The notes: generated by a model not told the origin, from the letters alone. A stretch of DNA of 64,000 bases from Pseudomonas kielensis (GCF_014236655.1 NZ_JACMYG010000007.1:177308-241307); one strand, 5' to 3'. Counted from the stretch's first letter, positions 17,049 through 30,006 are shown. Numbers and translations: made by a program.

Positions 17049-17327
17049 ATGCGCAGTCCCTATTGGTTGTTTCTTGTCTTGCTCTTGCTCCTGGGGGGGT
17101 TGCAGTACCGCCTGTGGGTGGGAAACGGCAGCCTGGCACAGGTGGCCGACCTGACTCAGCAAATTGCCGATCAGCAGGCTGAAAACCAGACGCTGCTGGA
17201 GCGCAACCGGGTGATGGACGCCGAAGTGATGGAGCTGAAAAAAGGCATGGAGACCGTTGAAGAGCGGGCTCGCCATGAGTTGGGCATGGTCAAGGACGGT
17301 GAAACCCTTTACCAGTTGGCCCAATGA
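17049..17327 (+). CDS. ftsB: Cell division protein FtsB
   Basis: Small bitopic divisome protein that joins FtsL and FtsQ and helps activate septal wall synthesis. The 92-residue product has one N-terminal membrane helix (about 5-20, YWLFLVLLLLLGGLQY) and a periplasmic coiled coil (about 30-72) rich in Gln/Glu/Leu. The eno-ftsB-ispD order is standard. Its stop overlaps the ispD start (ATGA). Confidence 0.94.
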   Translation: MRSPYWLFLVLLLLLGGLQYRLWVGNGSLAQVADLTQQIADQQAENQTLLERNRVMDAEVMELKKGMETVEERARHELGMVKDGETLYQLAQ

Positions 17328-18037
17328 TGAATAGCTTGCCGGCCTTCTGGGCCGTGATTCCTGCCGCGGGTGTGGGTGCCCGTATGGCAGCCGACCGTCC
17401 CAAGCAGTATCTGCAATTGGGCGGACGCACAATTCTTGAACACAGCCTTGGCTGTTTCCTCGATCACCCGGCCTTGAAGGGGCTGGTGGTCAGTCTGGCG
17501 ATCGACGACCCTTATTGGCCGAACCTGGCCTGCGCTGCCGACCCGCGCATTCAGCGGGTGGACGGTGGCGAAGAGCGTTCGGGCTCGGTGCTCAATGCCT
17601 TGTTGCACCTGCATGCGCAGGGGGCTGGCGATGAGGATTGGGTGTTGGTCCATGACGCGGCACGGCCGAACCTCACACGTGATGATCTCGACAAGCTGCT
17701 GTCGGAGCTGGCGGATGATCCGGTGGGCGGGCTGCTGGCGGTGCCGGCGCGTGACACCCTCAAGCGGGCGGACAAGCACGGCCGGGTACTTGAGACCGTT
17801 GACCGCAGTTTGATCTGGCAGGCGTATACGCCGCAGATGTTTCGCCTGGGTGCCCTGCATCGGGCGTTGGCCGATAGTCTGGTGGCGGATGTCACGATCA
17901 CTGATGAAGCTTCGGCGATGGAGTGGGCGGGGCAGGCGCCGCGCTTGATCGAGGGGCGGGCGGATAACCTCAAGGTGACGCGGCCTGAGGACCTCGAGTG
18001 GTTACGCTTGCGTTGGGGGCAGCGCGGGGGGCTGTAG
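17324..18037 (+). CDS. ispD: 2-C-methyl-D-erythritol 4-phosphate cytidylyltransferase
   Basis: Third enzyme of the MEP isoprenoid pathway, making CDP-methylerythritol. The 237-residue protein has the nucleotidyltransferase signature PAAGVGARMAADRPKQY near the N-terminus and VHDAARPNLT in the middle. It is translationally coupled to ftsB. The partner gene ispF lies 3.1 kb downstream beyond the formaldehyde genes. Confidence 0.96.
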   Translation: MMNSLPAFWAVIPAAGVGARMAADRPKQYLQLGGRTILEHSLGCFLDHPALKGLVVSLAIDDPYWPNLACAADPRIQRVDGGEERSGSVLNALLHLHAQGAGDEDWVLVHDAARPNLTRDDLDKLLSELADDPVGGLLAVPARDTLKRADKHGRVLETVDRSLIWQAYTPQMFRLGALHRALADSLVADVTITDEASAMEWAGQAPRLIEGRADNLKVTRPEDLEWLRLRWGQRGGL

Positions 18038-18095
18038 GTGTCGGGGCTGCCAGAGGCAGCGCTCGCCCCGTTGAGTAATGGGTACCGGCAGCAGG

Positions 18096-18992
18096 CTAGC
18101 TGCTGTACTCCGGCCGTTTCGCCAACCCTTCCTTAAGAAAATCCACCAATTTGCGCACCTTCGGCGACAGATGGCGTTGCTGTGGATACAGCGCCCAGAC
18201 CGCGGTGTTCGGTGGCTGGTGGGCGTCGAGTAACGACACCAGGGCGCCACTGTTCAGGTGTTCCAGCACGTAGTAGTCCGGGAGCTGGCACAGGCCAACG
18301 CCCTGGAGTGCAGCGTCCAGTACGGCTTGTCCGCTGTTGCAGCGCCAGTTGCCTTGGACTCGCTGGGAAAACTCCCGGCCGTTCTGTGCCAGTTGCCAAA
18401 GGTCCGAGCTGCCGATAAGGCAGTTGTGCCGGCTCAGTTCCGACAGGCTATGGGGTCGACCGTAGCGCTCGAGGTAGGAGGGCGAGGCACACAGGTACAT
18501 GCGCCGTGGTGCCAGGCGGGTGGCCACCAGGCGTGAGTCCTGCAGGCGGCCCAGGCGGATGGCCAGGTCGAGGCCTTCGTGCACCAGGTCCAGGGGACGA
18601 TTGCTCAATTCGATGTCGACCCGCAACTGCGGGTAGAGCCCCATGAAACCGGTCACCAGCGGCACGATGAAGCGCTCGCCGTACGCCACGGCACACGTCA
18701 TGCGCAGCATGCCCTTGGGTTCGCTGGTCAGGTCGCCGACGGCGCGCAGGGCCTCTTCGCGTCCGTCCTGCAAGCGTTGGCAGTGTTGCAGGAAGGTTTG
18801 TCCGGCCTCGGTGAGCGTGACGCGGCGCGTACTGCGGTAGAGCAGGCGAGTTTGCAGGCGTTCTTCCAGGCGTACGATTTGTCGACTGACGTGGGAGGAA
18901 GAGACCCCCAGGCGTTCGGCGGCGGCGGTGAACTGGCTGCATTCGGCGACGGCGACGAACTCGTCGATGCCTTCCCAGCGGTTCTCGGACAT
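18096..18992 (-). CDS. gfnR: LysR-type regulator of formaldehyde detoxification (GfnR-like)
   Basis: A 298-residue LysR family regulator with an N-terminal winged helix-turn-helix (about 5-65, ECSQFTAAAERLGVSSSHVSRQI) and a substrate-binding effector domain (about 90-295). It is divergent from adhC, 106 bases away, in the same place as P. aeruginosa PA3630 (GfnR), an activator of the glutathione-dependent formaldehyde genes. The specific role is inferred from position; the LysR assignment is certain. It converges on ispD. Confidence 0.85.
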   Translation of the reverse strand: MSENRWEGIDEFVAVAECSQFTAAAERLGVSSSHVSRQIVRLEERLQTRLLYRSTRRVTLTEAGQTFLQHCQRLQDGREEALRAVGDLTSEPKGMLRMTCAVAYGERFIVPLVTGFMGLYPQLRVDIELSNRPLDLVHEGLDLAIRLGRLQDSRLVATRLAPRRMYLCASPSYLERYGRPHSLSELSRHNCLIGSSDLWQLAQNGREFSQRVQGNWRCNSGQAVLDAALQGVGLCQLPDYYVLEHLNSGALVSLLDAHQPPNTAVWALYPQQRHLSPKVRKLVDFLKEGLAKRPEYSS

Positions 18993-20211
<1,219 letters not shown>

Positions 20212-20213
20212 GA

Positions 20214-20290
20214 GCGGCGGCAAGCTACACGCTGTAAGCGGCGAGCGGATGCCCCTCTCTTGCCGCTCGCAGCTTGCGGCTTGAAGCTGG
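20214..20290. repeat. imperfect inverted repeat between adhC and fghA
   Basis: The gap is built from repeated GCGGCAAGCT/AGCTTGCGGC-type words: GCGGCAAGCTAC on the left, and CTTGCCGCTCGCAGCTTGCGGCTTGAAGC on the right, which pair imperfectly. Such runs are common extragenic palindromes in Pseudomonas. It sits inside a two-gene operon and may modulate fghA expression. Confidence 0.5.
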
Positions 20291-20300
20291 GAGTACTCCC

Positions 20301-21146
20301 ATGAGTCTGGAAAATATCTCGTGCCAGAAGAGCTTCGGTGGCTGGCATAAACGCTACAGGCATCACTCCCAAGTGCTGGGTTGCGACATGGTGTTTGCCG
20401 TGTACCTGCCGCCCCAGGCGGAGCAGGGTGGCAAGTTGCCGGTGCTGTATTGGTTGTCGGGTTTGACCTGCACCGATGAGAACTTCATGCACAAAGCCGG
20501 TGCCATGCGCTTGGCGGCCGAGCTTGGCTTGATCATCGTGGCGCCGGACACCAGCCCGCGCGGTGCCGATGTGCCGGGGGACCCGGAAGGGGCCTGGGAC
20601 TTCGGTCTGGGGGCCGGGTTTTACCTGAACGCCACCCAGGAACCCTGGGCCAAGCACTATCGGATGCACGATTACGTGGTGCAGGAATTGCCGGCATTGG
20701 TCGAGGCGCATTTCCCGGCCTCGGACAAACGCGGCGTCAGCGGTCACTCCATGGGTGGCCACGGCGCACTGGTGTGCGCACTGCGTAACCCGGGGCGTTA
20801 CCAGTCGGTCTCGGCGTTCGCGCCGATCAACAATCCAATGGATTGCCCGTGGGGCCAGAAAGCGTTTTCCCGCTATCTGGGTGAAGAGCGTTCGAAGTGG
20901 CGTGAGTGGGATGCCACGGTGCTGATCAGCGAAGCCAGCGAACAGCTGCCACTGTTGGTCGACCAGGGCGATCGGGATGATTTCCTCGCCACGCAGCTCA
21001 AGCCTGAAGCCTTGCAGCAGGCCGCCAAACTCGCCGGCCATCCGCTGACCTTGCGCTTGCAACCGGGCTACGACCACAGCTATTTCTTCATCGCCAGCTT
21101 TATCGATGATCACTTACGGCATCACGCGCACGCCCTAGGCGCCTAA
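20301..21146 (+). CDS. fghA: S-formylglutathione hydrolase
   Basis: Esterase that hydrolyses S-formylglutathione to formate and glutathione, completing formaldehyde detoxification begun by AdhC. The 281-residue alpha/beta hydrolase has the nucleophile elbow [10 protein letters not shown] with Ser150, and a C-terminal [10 protein letters not shown] segment with the catalytic His. Start at 20301 ([14 protein letters not shown]); the nine codons before it are not part of the family. Confidence 0.96.
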   Translation: MSLENISCQKSFGGWHKRYRHHSQVLGCDMVFAVYLPPQAEQGGKLPVLYWLSGLTCTDENFMHKAGAMRLAAELGLIIVAPDTSPRGADVPGDPEGAWDFGLGAGFYLNATQEPWAKHYRMHDYVVQELPALVEAHFPASDKRGVSGHSMGGHGALVCALRNPGRYQSVSAFAPINNPMDCPWGQKAFSRYLGEERSKWREWDATVLISEASEQLPLLVDQGDRDDFLATQLKPEALQQAAKLAGHPLTLRLQPGYDHSYFFIASFIDDHLRHHAHALGA

Positions 21147-21160
21147 AGCAGGTAGAATCA

Positions 21161-21188
21161 CGCCCTGACTCAATCAGGGCGTTTTTTT
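21161..21188 (+). terminator. intrinsic terminator abutting the ispF start codon
   Basis: Perfect 8-bp stem CGCCCTGA / TCAGGGCG with a 5-base loop, followed by seven T (21182-21188); the very next base is the A of the ispF ATG. It would end the adhC-fghA transcript. Confidence 0.85.
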
Positions 21189-21662
21189 ATGCGTATTGGC
21201 CACGGCTACGATGTGCACCGTTTTGCTGAAGGCGATTTCATCACTCTGGGCGGCGTGCGGATTGCACACAGCTTCGGGCTGCTCGCCCACTCCGACGGCG
21301 ACGTGTTGTTGCATGCGTTGAGCGATGCCTTGCTGGGTGCTGCGGCACTGGGCGATATCGGTAAGCACTTCCCCGATACCGACCCCCAGTTCAAAGGTGC
21401 TGACAGCCGTGCGCTGTTGCGTCATGTGGTTGCGCTGATTCATGCCAAAGGCTGGAAAGTGGGCAACGTCGACAACACCATCGTCGCCCAGGCGCCGAAA
21501 ATGGCCCCCCATATCGAATCGATGCGCGCGCTGATTGCCGCCGATCTTCAAGTTGAACTGGATCAAGTGAACGTGAAAGCTACCACCACCGAAAAACTTG
21601 GCTTTGTCGGTCGCGAAGAAGGCATTGCCGTGCATTCCGTTGCCTTGTTGCTGCGCCCATGA
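21189..21662 (+). CDS. ispF: 2-C-methyl-D-erythritol 2,4-cyclodiphosphate synthase
   Basis: Fifth enzyme of the MEP pathway, cyclising CDP-methylerythritol 2-phosphate. The 157-residue protein starts [12 protein letters not shown] with zinc ligands Asp8 and His10, and includes the [18 protein letters not shown] segment. The ATG follows a terminator T-run directly, so there is no normal ribosome site; translation may use the U-rich leader or readthrough RNA. Its stop overlaps truD (ATGA). Confidence 0.96.
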   Translation: MRIGHGYDVHRFAEGDFITLGGVRIAHSFGLLAHSDGDVLLHALSDALLGAAALGDIGKHFPDTDPQFKGADSRALLRHVVALIHAKGWKVGNVDNTIVAQAPKMAPHIESMRALIAADLQVELDQVNVKATTTEKLGFVGREEGIAVHSVALLLRP

Positions 21663-22704
21663 ACGAGGCGCAACTGCTCGGCCCGCGAGCCTACGGCGAA
21701 CCTCTCGGCACCGCCGTACTGAAAGCCATCGCGGAAGATTTCCAGGTCGATGAAGTGCTCGACATTCCGCTGACTGGCGACGGAGAGCACCTGTGGATCT
21801 GGGTGGAAAAACGTGGCCTGAACACCGAGGAAGCGGCACGGCGTATCGCCAAGGCCGCCGGCGTGCCCTTGCGCACCGTCAGCTATGCCGGCCTGAAGGA
21901 TCGCCAGGCGTTGACCCGTCAGTGGTTCAGCGTGCAATTGCCCGGCAAGGCCGACCCGGATTTGTCCGCGGCTGAAAACGACACCCTGAAAATTCTCAAG
22001 ACCGCCCGGCACAAGCGCAAGCTGCAGCGGGGCGCACATTCGGCCAATGGTTTTACCTTGCGCCTGACCCAGTTCGCCGGCGACAAAGAGGCACTCGAAG
22101 CGCGTCTGCAGTTGATCGCCAAGCAGGGCATTCCCAATTACTTCGGTGCGCAACGTTTCGGCCATGACGGCGGCAATGTGGTGGACGCGCGTGCCTGGGC
22201 GGCGCGCAAGGCTTTGCCGGAGCAGCGCAATGTGCGTTCGCGGTTGCTGTCCACCGCCCGTAGCTTTATGTTCAATCAGGTGTTGGCGGCACGTGTTGCC
22301 GACGGCAGTTGGCAGCGCGCGCAGGTGGGTGATTTGCTGGCTTTCACCGACAGCCGCAGCTTTTTCCCGGCTGGCGAAGCAGAGTGCAGCGACCCGCGCC
22401 TGGCGATCCTCGACCTGCATCCGACTGGGCCGCAATGGGGCGAGGGCGACTCGCCTGCCGCGGGTGCGACCCATGAGCTGGAGCAGCGGATCGCCATGGG
22501 CGAAGCGGATCTGCGCGACTGGCTGGTAAACGCCGGAATGAGCCATGAACGACGCATCCTGCGGCTGCCCATTGGCGGGTTGACGTGGCATTATCCTTCG
22601 CTGGACATTCTGCAACTGGAATTCGTCCTGCCGGCCGGATGCTTCGCCACCGTATTGGTGCGTGAACTCGTTGATCTGGTGCCGGTGGGGCAGACGGACA
22701 GCCC

Positions 22705-22717
<13 letters not shown>
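21659..22717 (+). CDS. truD: tRNA pseudouridine(13) synthase
   Basis: Makes pseudouridine at position 13 of tRNA-Glu. The 352-residue protein has the catalytic Asp81 in the [15 protein letters not shown] segment and the TruD insertion domain in the middle. The 3' end overlaps surE by 13 bases in another frame. The ispF-truD-surE-pcm-nlpD-rpoS chain is well conserved in gamma-proteobacteria. Confidence 0.96.
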
Positions 22718-24131
<1,414 letters not shown>

Positions 24132-24342
24132 GCATTTGTTCTGCGGCGCTGAATTCTCTTCGATTACCTTGGTCTTACAGCGGCAAGGATGGCTTCAACG
24201 TCGTTGTACTACAGCCAGTAAACGCGGGCCTGTATCGATTTCGTTTTGCCGACGGTAATGCGCCAGCGGCCAGTTATACTTGCGACACTTCATGCCTGAA
24301 CCAGGCATCTACTTTTTTCAGCCACCAGAAAGGGAGCGGCGG

Positions 24343-25200
24343 GTGAGTCTCAAAGTCATTGCGCAGCGTATTGGTACAAAAAGCTTTCAGTGCCTGGTGA
24401 CTGGCCTTGTCTTGAGCTCATTGCTGGTCGGTTGCTCCAGCACCAAGTCGAGTGACGTGCGGGTTGTCGATCGCAACAGCACGGCCGCCCAGCGTCCTGC
24501 CGTCACCACCGGCCAGTATGTAGTCCGTCGCGGCGATACCTTGTTTTCCATCGCTTTCCGCTACGGCTGGGACTACAAAGCCCTCGCCGCACGCAACAAC
24601 ATTCCTGCGCCTTACACGATACATCCAGGTCAGACGATTCGCTTCGACGGGCGCTCCGGTTCAACGCCGACCCAGGCCGTGACGTCGTCCACCACCAGCT
24701 CTTCGTCTTCCGGGAAATTCACGGTTACCCGCCGCCCAGCTTCGGCGGCCGGCACCACTACGAGCACTGCTGCGCCGTCTACGGCCAGCAAGCCCGCCCC
24801 GGCGCCATTGCCCCCAGCGGGGCCCGCTCCCACAGGATGGGGTTGGCCATCTAATGGCATTCTTATTGGAAAATTCTCTTCAAACGGTAGTTTGAATAAA
24901 GGAATTGATATCGCCGGAGATTTGGGACAGCCTGTTTTAGCTGCGTCTGATGGGACTGTCGTTTACGCCGGGAGTGGCTTGCGGGGCTACGGTGAATTGG
25001 TCATCATCAAACACAGCGATACCTACGTCAGTGCCTACGGTCACAACCGCAGGCTGTTGGTTCGGGAGGGGCAGCAGGTCAAGGTCGGACAGACAATTGC
25101 CGAAATGGGGTCAACGGGTACGGACCGGGTGAAACTGCATTTTGAGATTCGCCGACAAGGTAAGCCAGTAGATCCGCTGCAATTCCTGCCACGTCGTTGA
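24343..25200 (+). CDS. nlpD: NlpD/LppB LysM-LytM lipoprotein
   Basis: Outer-membrane lipoprotein that activates cell-wall amidases during septation. The GTG start at 24343 follows AGGGAG and gives 285 residues with a lipoprotein signal (lipobox LLVGC, Cys31), a LysM domain (about 52-96, YVVRRGDTLFSIAFRYG), a Pro/Ser/Thr linker and a C-terminal LytM/M23 domain (about 175-280). The LytM domain lacks the zinc-binding HxxxD motif (NKGID in its place), as expected for an activator rather than a hydrolase. In other species the main rpoS promoter lies inside nlpD. Confidence 0.95.
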   Translation: MSLKVIAQRIGTKSFQCLVTGLVLSSLLVGCSSTKSSDVRVVDRNSTAAQRPAVTTGQYVVRRGDTLFSIAFRYGWDYKALAARNNIPAPYTIHPGQTIRFDGRSGSTPTQAVTSSTTSSSSSGKFTVTRRPASAAGTTTSTAAPSTASKPAPAPLPPAGPAPTGWGWPSNGILIGKFSSNGSLNKGIDIAGDLGQPVLAASDGTVVYAGSGLRGYGELVIIKHSDTYVSAYGHNRRLLVREGQQVKVGQTIAEMGSTGTDRVKLHFEIRRQGKPVDPLQFLPRR

Positions 25201-25304
25201 TTTGTTACCAGCCTGTTCCTTCACGTAGAGGAACAGGCTCCAGCGTTGCCAAGGATAAAGGCGCCGCTTGAGCTTGAGGTCGAACTCACCAAAGGACTAT
25301 AACA

Positions 25305-26306
25305 ATGGCTCTCAGTAAAGAAGTGCCGGAGTTTGACATCGACGATGAGGTTCTCCTGATGGAGACCGACGTCGCATCGGATCAGACGTCGAATGAGGGG
25401 GTTGCTACACCTTCAGTTCGCGCAAAATCCAAACACTCCGCCTCACTCAAGCAACACAAGTACATTGACTACACACGGGCGCTAGACGCTACCCAGCTGT
25501 ATCTCAATGAAATCGGCTTTTCCCCCCTGTTGTCCCCGGAAGAAGAAGTTCATTTTGCGCGACTGTCGCAAAGTGGAGATCCGGCTGGGCGTAAACGCAT
25601 GATTGAAAGCAACTTGCGACTGGTGGTGAAAATCGCCCGGCGCTACGTCAATCGTGGGCTGTCATTGCTCGACCTGATCGAAGAGGGCAATCTCGGGTTG
25701 ATCAGGGCTGTGGAAAAGTTTGATCCGGAGCGTGGCTTCCGCTTCTCGACCGCAACCTGGTGGATTCGTCAGACCATCGAGCGCGCGATCATGAATCAGA
25801 CCCGGACCATCCGGTTGCCGATTCACGTGGTCAAAGAGCTGAATGTCTACCTGCGCGCCGCCCGAGAGCTGACACAAAAGCTCGATCATGAACCTTCACC
25901 CGAAGAAATCGCCAACCTGCTGGAAAAACCGGTGGGAGAGGTCAAGCGAATGCTCGGCCTGAATGAACGGGTTTCTTCGGTAGACGTCTCGCTGGGGCCG
26001 GATTCGGATAAAACCCTCCTGGACACCCTGACTGACGACCGCCCTACCGATCCCTGTGAGCTGCTTCAGGATGATGACTTGTCACAGAGCATCGATCAGT
26101 GGCTGTGCGAATTGACCGATAAGCAACGTGAGGTGGTGATTCGCCGCTTCGGTTTGCGCGGCCATGAGAGTAGCACGCTGGAGGACGTTGGCCTGGAGAT
26201 CGGACTGACCCGCGAACGGGTCCGACAGATCCAGGTTGAGGGACTGAAACGTCTGCGTGAAATTCTCGAGAAAAATGGATTGTCGAGCGAGTCTTTGTTC
26301 CAGTAG
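25305..26306 (+). CDS. rpoS: RNA polymerase sigma factor RpoS
   Basis: Stationary-phase and stress sigma factor. The 333-residue protein has sigma region 1.2 (about 55-90), region 2 with [16 protein letters not shown], region 3 and region 4 with the helix-turn-helix near [18 protein letters not shown]. Length is normal and there is no truncation. It follows nlpD by 104 bases and is followed by a strong terminator and by rsmZ. Confidence 0.98.
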   Translation: MALSKEVPEFDIDDEVLLMETDVASDQTSNEGVATPSVRAKSKHSASLKQHKYIDYTRALDATQLYLNEIGFSPLLSPEEEVHFARLSQSGDPAGRKRMIESNLRLVVKIARRYVNRGLSLLDLIEEGNLGLIRAVEKFDPERGFRFSTATWWIRQTIERAIMNQTRTIRLPIHVVKELNVYLRAARELTQKLDHEPSPEEIANLLEKPVGEVKRMLGLNERVSSVDVSLGPDSDKTLLDTLTDDRPTDPCELLQDDDLSQSIDQWLCELTDKQREVVIRRFGLRGHESSTLEDVGLEIGLTRERVRQIQVEGLKRLREILEKNGLSSESLFQ

Positions 26307-26331
26307 CAGGAACCCCGGTACTCGATCAGCA

Positions 26332-26357
26332 AAAACCCCGGTATCTCGGGGTTTTTT
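26332..26357 (+). terminator. rpoS terminator
   Basis: AAAACCCCG / CGGGGTTTTTT hairpin with a 6-base loop, beginning about 25 bases after the rpoS stop. Confidence 0.9.
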
Positions 26358-26418
26358 GTGCCTGCGATTTCACCCGTTGTTTAGCTGGGAGACTGACTCG
26401 GGTGCTTTCCTTTGTTGC

Positions 26419-26436
26419 TGTAAGCCGTGGCTTACT
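26419..26436 (+). promoter_or_regulatory. GacA box upstream of rsmZ
   Basis: TGTAAG-CCGTGG-CTTACT matches the GacA upstream activating sequence TGTAAG-N6-CTTACA at 11 of 12 fixed positions. Its centre is about 183 bases before the proposed rsmZ start, the known distance for fluorescent pseudomonads. The region between it and the promoter is AT-rich (for example 26490-26530), as expected for a site bent or bound by nucleoid proteins. Confidence 0.9.
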
Positions 26437-26595
26437 CTTTCGTACGTGTTCGGTTTTTATGCTTGCTGGATGAATGCCGTTGCTCAGTAATACATTTTTT
26501 AACATGTTGTTTTATATGGAATTAATTGCTGGCGCAGACACTTCTACACCTACTGTTTAAGCCTAAGCGGTGATTGTGATTGCTGGCCAAGCCTT

Positions 26596-26601
26596 TATTA
26601 T
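26596..26601 (+). promoter_or_regulatory. rsmZ -10 element
   Basis: TATTAT located 8 bases before the RNA start at about 26610. No good -35 box is visible, which fits an activator-dependent promoter. Confidence 0.7.
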
Positions 26602-26609
26602 CAGCCCTG

Positions 26610-26740
26610 TGTCGACGGACAGACACAACCATCAAGGATGATGGTCATGGAACATCGCAAGGACGTGATTCATCAGGACGATGAAAAGGAACACAGGGAC
26701 TAGGGAAAAAATGTGGGCGGGTCACACCGCCCCTTTTTTT
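26610..26740 (+). ncRNA. rsmZ: RsmZ small regulatory RNA
   Basis: A small RNA of about 131 nt that sequesters the translational repressors RsmA/RsmE and so relieves repression of secondary metabolism and secretion under GacS/GacA control. It begins TGTCGACGGACAGACAC, which forms the first stem-loop with GGA in its loop, and contains eight GGA motifs (for example near 26616, 26635, 26647, 26659, 26679, 26691), several in hairpin loops. It ends with stem GGGCGG / CCGCCC and seven T (26715-26740). It has a GacA box and a -10 element upstream. Location between rpoS and fdxA is the known rsmZ site. Confidence 0.94.
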
Positions 26741-26774
26741 GCCTGCTGAAAAGTACGGCGCCCTAATATGCAAA

Positions 26775-26797
26775 AAGGCCCGCGAAGGGCCTTTTTT
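26775..26797 (-). terminator. fdxA terminator
   Basis: Stem GGCCC / GGGCC extended by A and T runs (AAAAAGGCCCGCGAAGGGCC then TTTTTT); positioned just after fdxA on the minus strand and facing the rsmZ terminator. Confidence 0.85.
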
Positions 26798-26813
26798 GAG
26801 CGTGCAGAAAAGA

Positions 26814-27137
26814 TCAGCGAATCAGGTCTTTGATCTTGCCTTTGACGCCATCAAACTCCGCTGCGTCTGGCAGCGAATCTTTCTTCTCAGTGATGTTGGG
26901 CCAGATTTCGGCCAGTTCAACGTTCAGCTGAATGAATTCTTGCATCTCGTCCGGAACTTCGTCCTCGGAGAAGATGGCCACAGCAGGGCATTCCGGCTCG
27001 CACAGGGCGCAGTCGATGCACTCATCCGGGTGAATCACCAGGAAGTTCGGGCCTTCGTAAAAGCAGTCCACCGGACAGACTTCTACGCAGTCGGTGTACT
27101 TGCACTTGATGCAGTTGTCGGTGACGACGAAGGTCAT
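26814..27137 (-). CDS. fdxA: Seven-iron ferredoxin FdxA
   Basis: Small electron carrier of 107 residues with one 3Fe-4S and one 4Fe-4S cluster. Cysteine motifs are visible at about 9-24 ([18 protein letters not shown]) and 40-49 ([12 protein letters not shown]). Acidic composition is typical. Gene order rpoS-rsmZ-fdxA-mutS is as in other pseudomonads. Confidence 0.96.
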   Translation of the reverse strand: MTFVVTDNCIKCKYTDCVEVCPVDCFYEGPNFLVIHPDECIDCALCEPECPAVAIFSEDEVPDEMQEFIQLNVELAEIWPNITEKKDSLPDAAEFDGVKGKIKDLIR

Positions 27138-27277
27138 TTCTAATTCTCTCCTCAGGCGGCGTGCTGCGCCCCTTCACGGTGGGGTCGCCAGGTTTGGGAG
27201 CGCTCGCCTGCAGACCAGGCTAATAGCCTGCAGCACCCCAAACCGCGCGAGATTCTAACAGCTTGCAGGCAACAGCG

Positions 27278-29857
27278 TTAGATCCGTGTCTTCAGTGTAT
27301 AGAGCATTTCGAGTGCACGACGTGGTGTCAGGTCATCCAGATCGAGTTTTGCCAGTTCATCCAGCACCGGGTGAGGCAGGCTGGCGAACATGTCGCTCTG
27401 CTGCGGCGCCGCCGGTTTGCCTTTGGCCGGAGCCGGGATTTCATGGGGCAGGCTGGTGGTTTCCAGGCGGCTCAAGTGTTCTCGGGCGCGCAGGATGACC
27501 TCTGTTGGCACGCCCGCCAGTTGTGCCACCGCCAGGCCGTAACTCTGGCTGGCGGGGCCAGGCAGCACGTGGTGGAGGAAAACGATGCGCTCATTGTGTT
27601 CGGTGGCGTTGAGATGCACGTTGGCCACTAATGGCTGGCTTTCCGGCAGCACCGTCAACTCGAAGTAGTGAGTGGCGAACAGCGTATAGGCGCGCAGCTG
27701 GGCCAGGCGTTCGGCCGCGGCCCAAGCCAGGGACAAGCCGTCGAAGGTGCTGGTGCCACGGCCCACTTCGTCCATCAGCACCAGGCTGCGTTCGGTGGCG
27801 TTGTGCAAAATGTTCGCGGTTTCGCTCATTTCCACCATAAAGGTCGAACGCCCGCCTGCGAGGTCATCACTGGAGCCGATCCGGGTGAAGATCCGGTCCA
27901 CCAGCGACAACTCACAGCTGGCCGCCGGCACGAAGCTGCCGATATGGGCCAGCAACACGATCAGTGCAGTCTGGCGCATATAGGTGGATTTACCGCCCAT
28001 GTTCGGCCCGGTAATCACCAGCATCCGCGTGTTGTCGTCCAGGCTCAGGTCGTTGGCCACGAACGGGGTGCTCAGCACTTGCTCGACCACCGGATGACGG
28101 CCCTGGCTGATGCGCATGCACGGCTCGCTGACGAAGCGCGGGCAGTTCAGATCGAGGTTCAACGCGCGTTCGGCCAGGTTGCTCAACACATCCAGCTCGG
28201 CCAGTGCCGCGGCAGTGTCCTGCAAGGGGGGCAGTTGGTTGATCAAGTCTTCGAGCAGGGCTTCGTAAAGCATTTTCTCGCGGGCCAGCGCACGGCTCTT
28301 GGCCGACAGTGCCTTGTCTTCGAACGCCTTGAGTTCCGGGGTAATGAAACGCTCGGCACCTTTGAGTGTCTGGCGCCGGATATAGTCGGCGGGGGCCTGT
28401 TCGGCCTGCTTGCTGGGCAGTTCGATGAAGTAGCCGTGAATCCGGTTGTAACCGACCTTCAGGTGGGACAGGCCGGTGCGGGCCTTTTCCCGGGCTTCCA
28501 GGTCGATCAGGAACTGGCCGGCGTTCTCGCTCAGCGATTGCAGCTCGTCGAGCTCGGCGTCGTACCCGGTTTTCAACACCCCACCGTCACGGATCACCGC
28601 GGGAGGGTTGTCGATGATGGCTTTTTCCAGCAGCGCCGCCAGCTCGGGATAGGTGCTGGTGGTCACGGCCAACTGGTTCAGGTGGGGCGCTTCCAGTTCA
28701 CTCATCGCCACCTGCAGTTGCGGCAGGGCGCCGAGGGCGTCACGCAGGCGCGCCAGGTCGCGTGGGCGAGCGTTGCGCAGGCCGATCCGCGCCAGGATCC
28801 GCTCAATGTCGCCGATCTCCTTGAGCTGCGGTTGCAGCTTCTCGAAGCGATAGCCATCCAGCAGGCAGGTGATCGAACTCTGCCGCGCCTCCAGTACCTG
28901 CAGGTCGCGCAGCGGACGGTTCAGCCAGCGGGTCAGCAGGCGGCTGCCCATGGCGGTCTGGCAGCGATCGACCACCGATTGCAGGGTGTTGTCGCGGCCA
29001 CCGGCCAGGTTGGTGTCCAGTTCCAGGTTGCGCCGGCTCGCGCCGTCCAGCACCACGGTGTCGTCCAGGCGCTCGTGCCGCAGGCTGCGCAAGTGCGGCA
29101 GGGCGGTACGCTGGGTTTCCTTGGCATAGCTCAACAGGCAACCGGCAGCGCCGATCGCCAGGCTCAGGTTCTCGCAGCCAAAACCCTTGAGGTCCTGGGT
29201 GGAAAATTGCTGGCACAGGCTCTTGAACGCCGAATCTCGCTCGAAATCCCACGGCGCGCGGCGACGAACGCCACGACGTTTTTCGGCCGGGAGGTCTTTG
29301 GGCCAGTCATCCGGGATCATCAGCTCCACCGGGTTGACCCGCTCCAGCTCCGCCAGCAGGTTTTCCCAGCCTTTGATTTCCAGCACCGTGAAGTTGCCGC
29401 TGGTGATATCCAGTACGGCGAGGCCGAACAGACGCTCATCGCCCAGCACCGCGGCGATCAGGTTGTCGCGTCGCTCGTCCAGCAACGCCTCGTCGCTGAC
29501 GGTGCCGGGGGTGATGATGCGCACCACCTGGCGATCCACCGGGCCCTTGCTGGTCGCCGGGTCACCTACCTGCTCACAGATCACCACCGACTCGCCCAGC
29601 TTGACCAGCTTGGCCAGGTAACCTTCGGCGGCATGGTAAGGAATCCCGCACATCGGAATCGCCTGACCAGCCGACTGCCCACGCGCCGTCAGGGTAATGT
29701 CCAGCAGCTTGGCGGCTTTCTTCGCGTCTTCGTAGAAGATCTCGTAGAAGTCACCCATGCGATAGAACATCAACTGGTCTGGGTGCTGGTTCTTCAGGCG
29801 CCAGTACTGCTGCATCATCGGCGTGTGGGAGGACAGGTCGGAAAGTGCTTTATTCAT
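27278..29857 (-). CDS. mutS: DNA mismatch repair protein MutS
   Basis: Recognises mismatches and starts repair with MutL. The 859-residue protein has the mismatch-reading Phe-Tyr-Glu (residues 37-39, GDFYEIF), connector, lever and clamp domains, and an ATPase domain with Walker [10 protein letters not shown] and the later [18 protein letters not shown]. The ATG at 29857 ([13 protein letters not shown]) is the usual start; an in-frame ATG at 29878 would add seven residues. Neither has a strong ribosome site. It reads away from the tailocin-type locus on its left flank. Confidence 0.97.
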   Translation of the reverse strand: MNKALSDLSSHTPMMQQYWRLKNQHPDQLMFYRMGDFYEIFYEDAKKAAKLLDITLTARGQSAGQAIPMCGIPYHAAEGYLAKLVKLGESVVICEQVGDPATSKGPVDRQVVRIITPGTVSDEALLDERRDNLIAAVLGDERLFGLAVLDITSGNFTVLEIKGWENLLAELERVNPVELMIPDDWPKDLPAEKRRGVRRRAPWDFERDSAFKSLCQQFSTQDLKGFGCENLSLAIGAAGCLLSYAKETQRTALPHLRSLRHERLDDTVVLDGASRRNLELDTNLAGGRDNTLQSVVDRCQTAMGSRLLTRWLNRPLRDLQVLEARQSSITCLLDGYRFEKLQPQLKEIGDIERILARIGLRNARPRDLARLRDALGALPQLQVAMSELEAPHLNQLAVTTSTYPELAALLEKAIIDNPPAVIRDGGVLKTGYDAELDELQSLSENAGQFLIDLEAREKARTGLSHLKVGYNRIHGYFIELPSKQAEQAPADYIRRQTLKGAERFITPELKAFEDKALSAKSRALAREKMLYEALLEDLINQLPPLQDTAAALAELDVLSNLAERALNLDLNCPRFVSEPCMRISQGRHPVVEQVLSTPFVANDLSLDDNTRMLVITGPNMGGKSTYMRQTALIVLLAHIGSFVPAASCELSLVDRIFTRIGSSDDLAGGRSTFMVEMSETANILHNATERSLVLMDEVGRGTSTFDGLSLAWAAAERLAQLRAYTLFATHYFELTVLPESQPLVANVHLNATEHNERIVFLHHVLPGPASQSYGLAVAQLAGVPTEVILRAREHLSRLETTSLPHEIPAPAKGKPAAPQQSDMFASLPHPVLDELAKLDLDDLTPRRALEMLYTLKTRI

Positions 29858-30006
29858 CGGGTAATCAGGCGGATTCATTCAAAGGGGTGGGTAAAGGAGG
29901 GCGTTGCCCAGGCCTTTGCGCGATGGGCGCAAGGTTACCATGGGCGGCTGCGCCCGACCCAGGGATGAACGCCGTGTGGGGGTGTTTTGCGGGTCTGAAG
30001 GGCAAT

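Noticed and set aside
27668..29968. 766-codon plus-strand frame over mutS
   Set aside because: Antisense shadow of mutS; composition is Gln/His/Arg-rich without domains.
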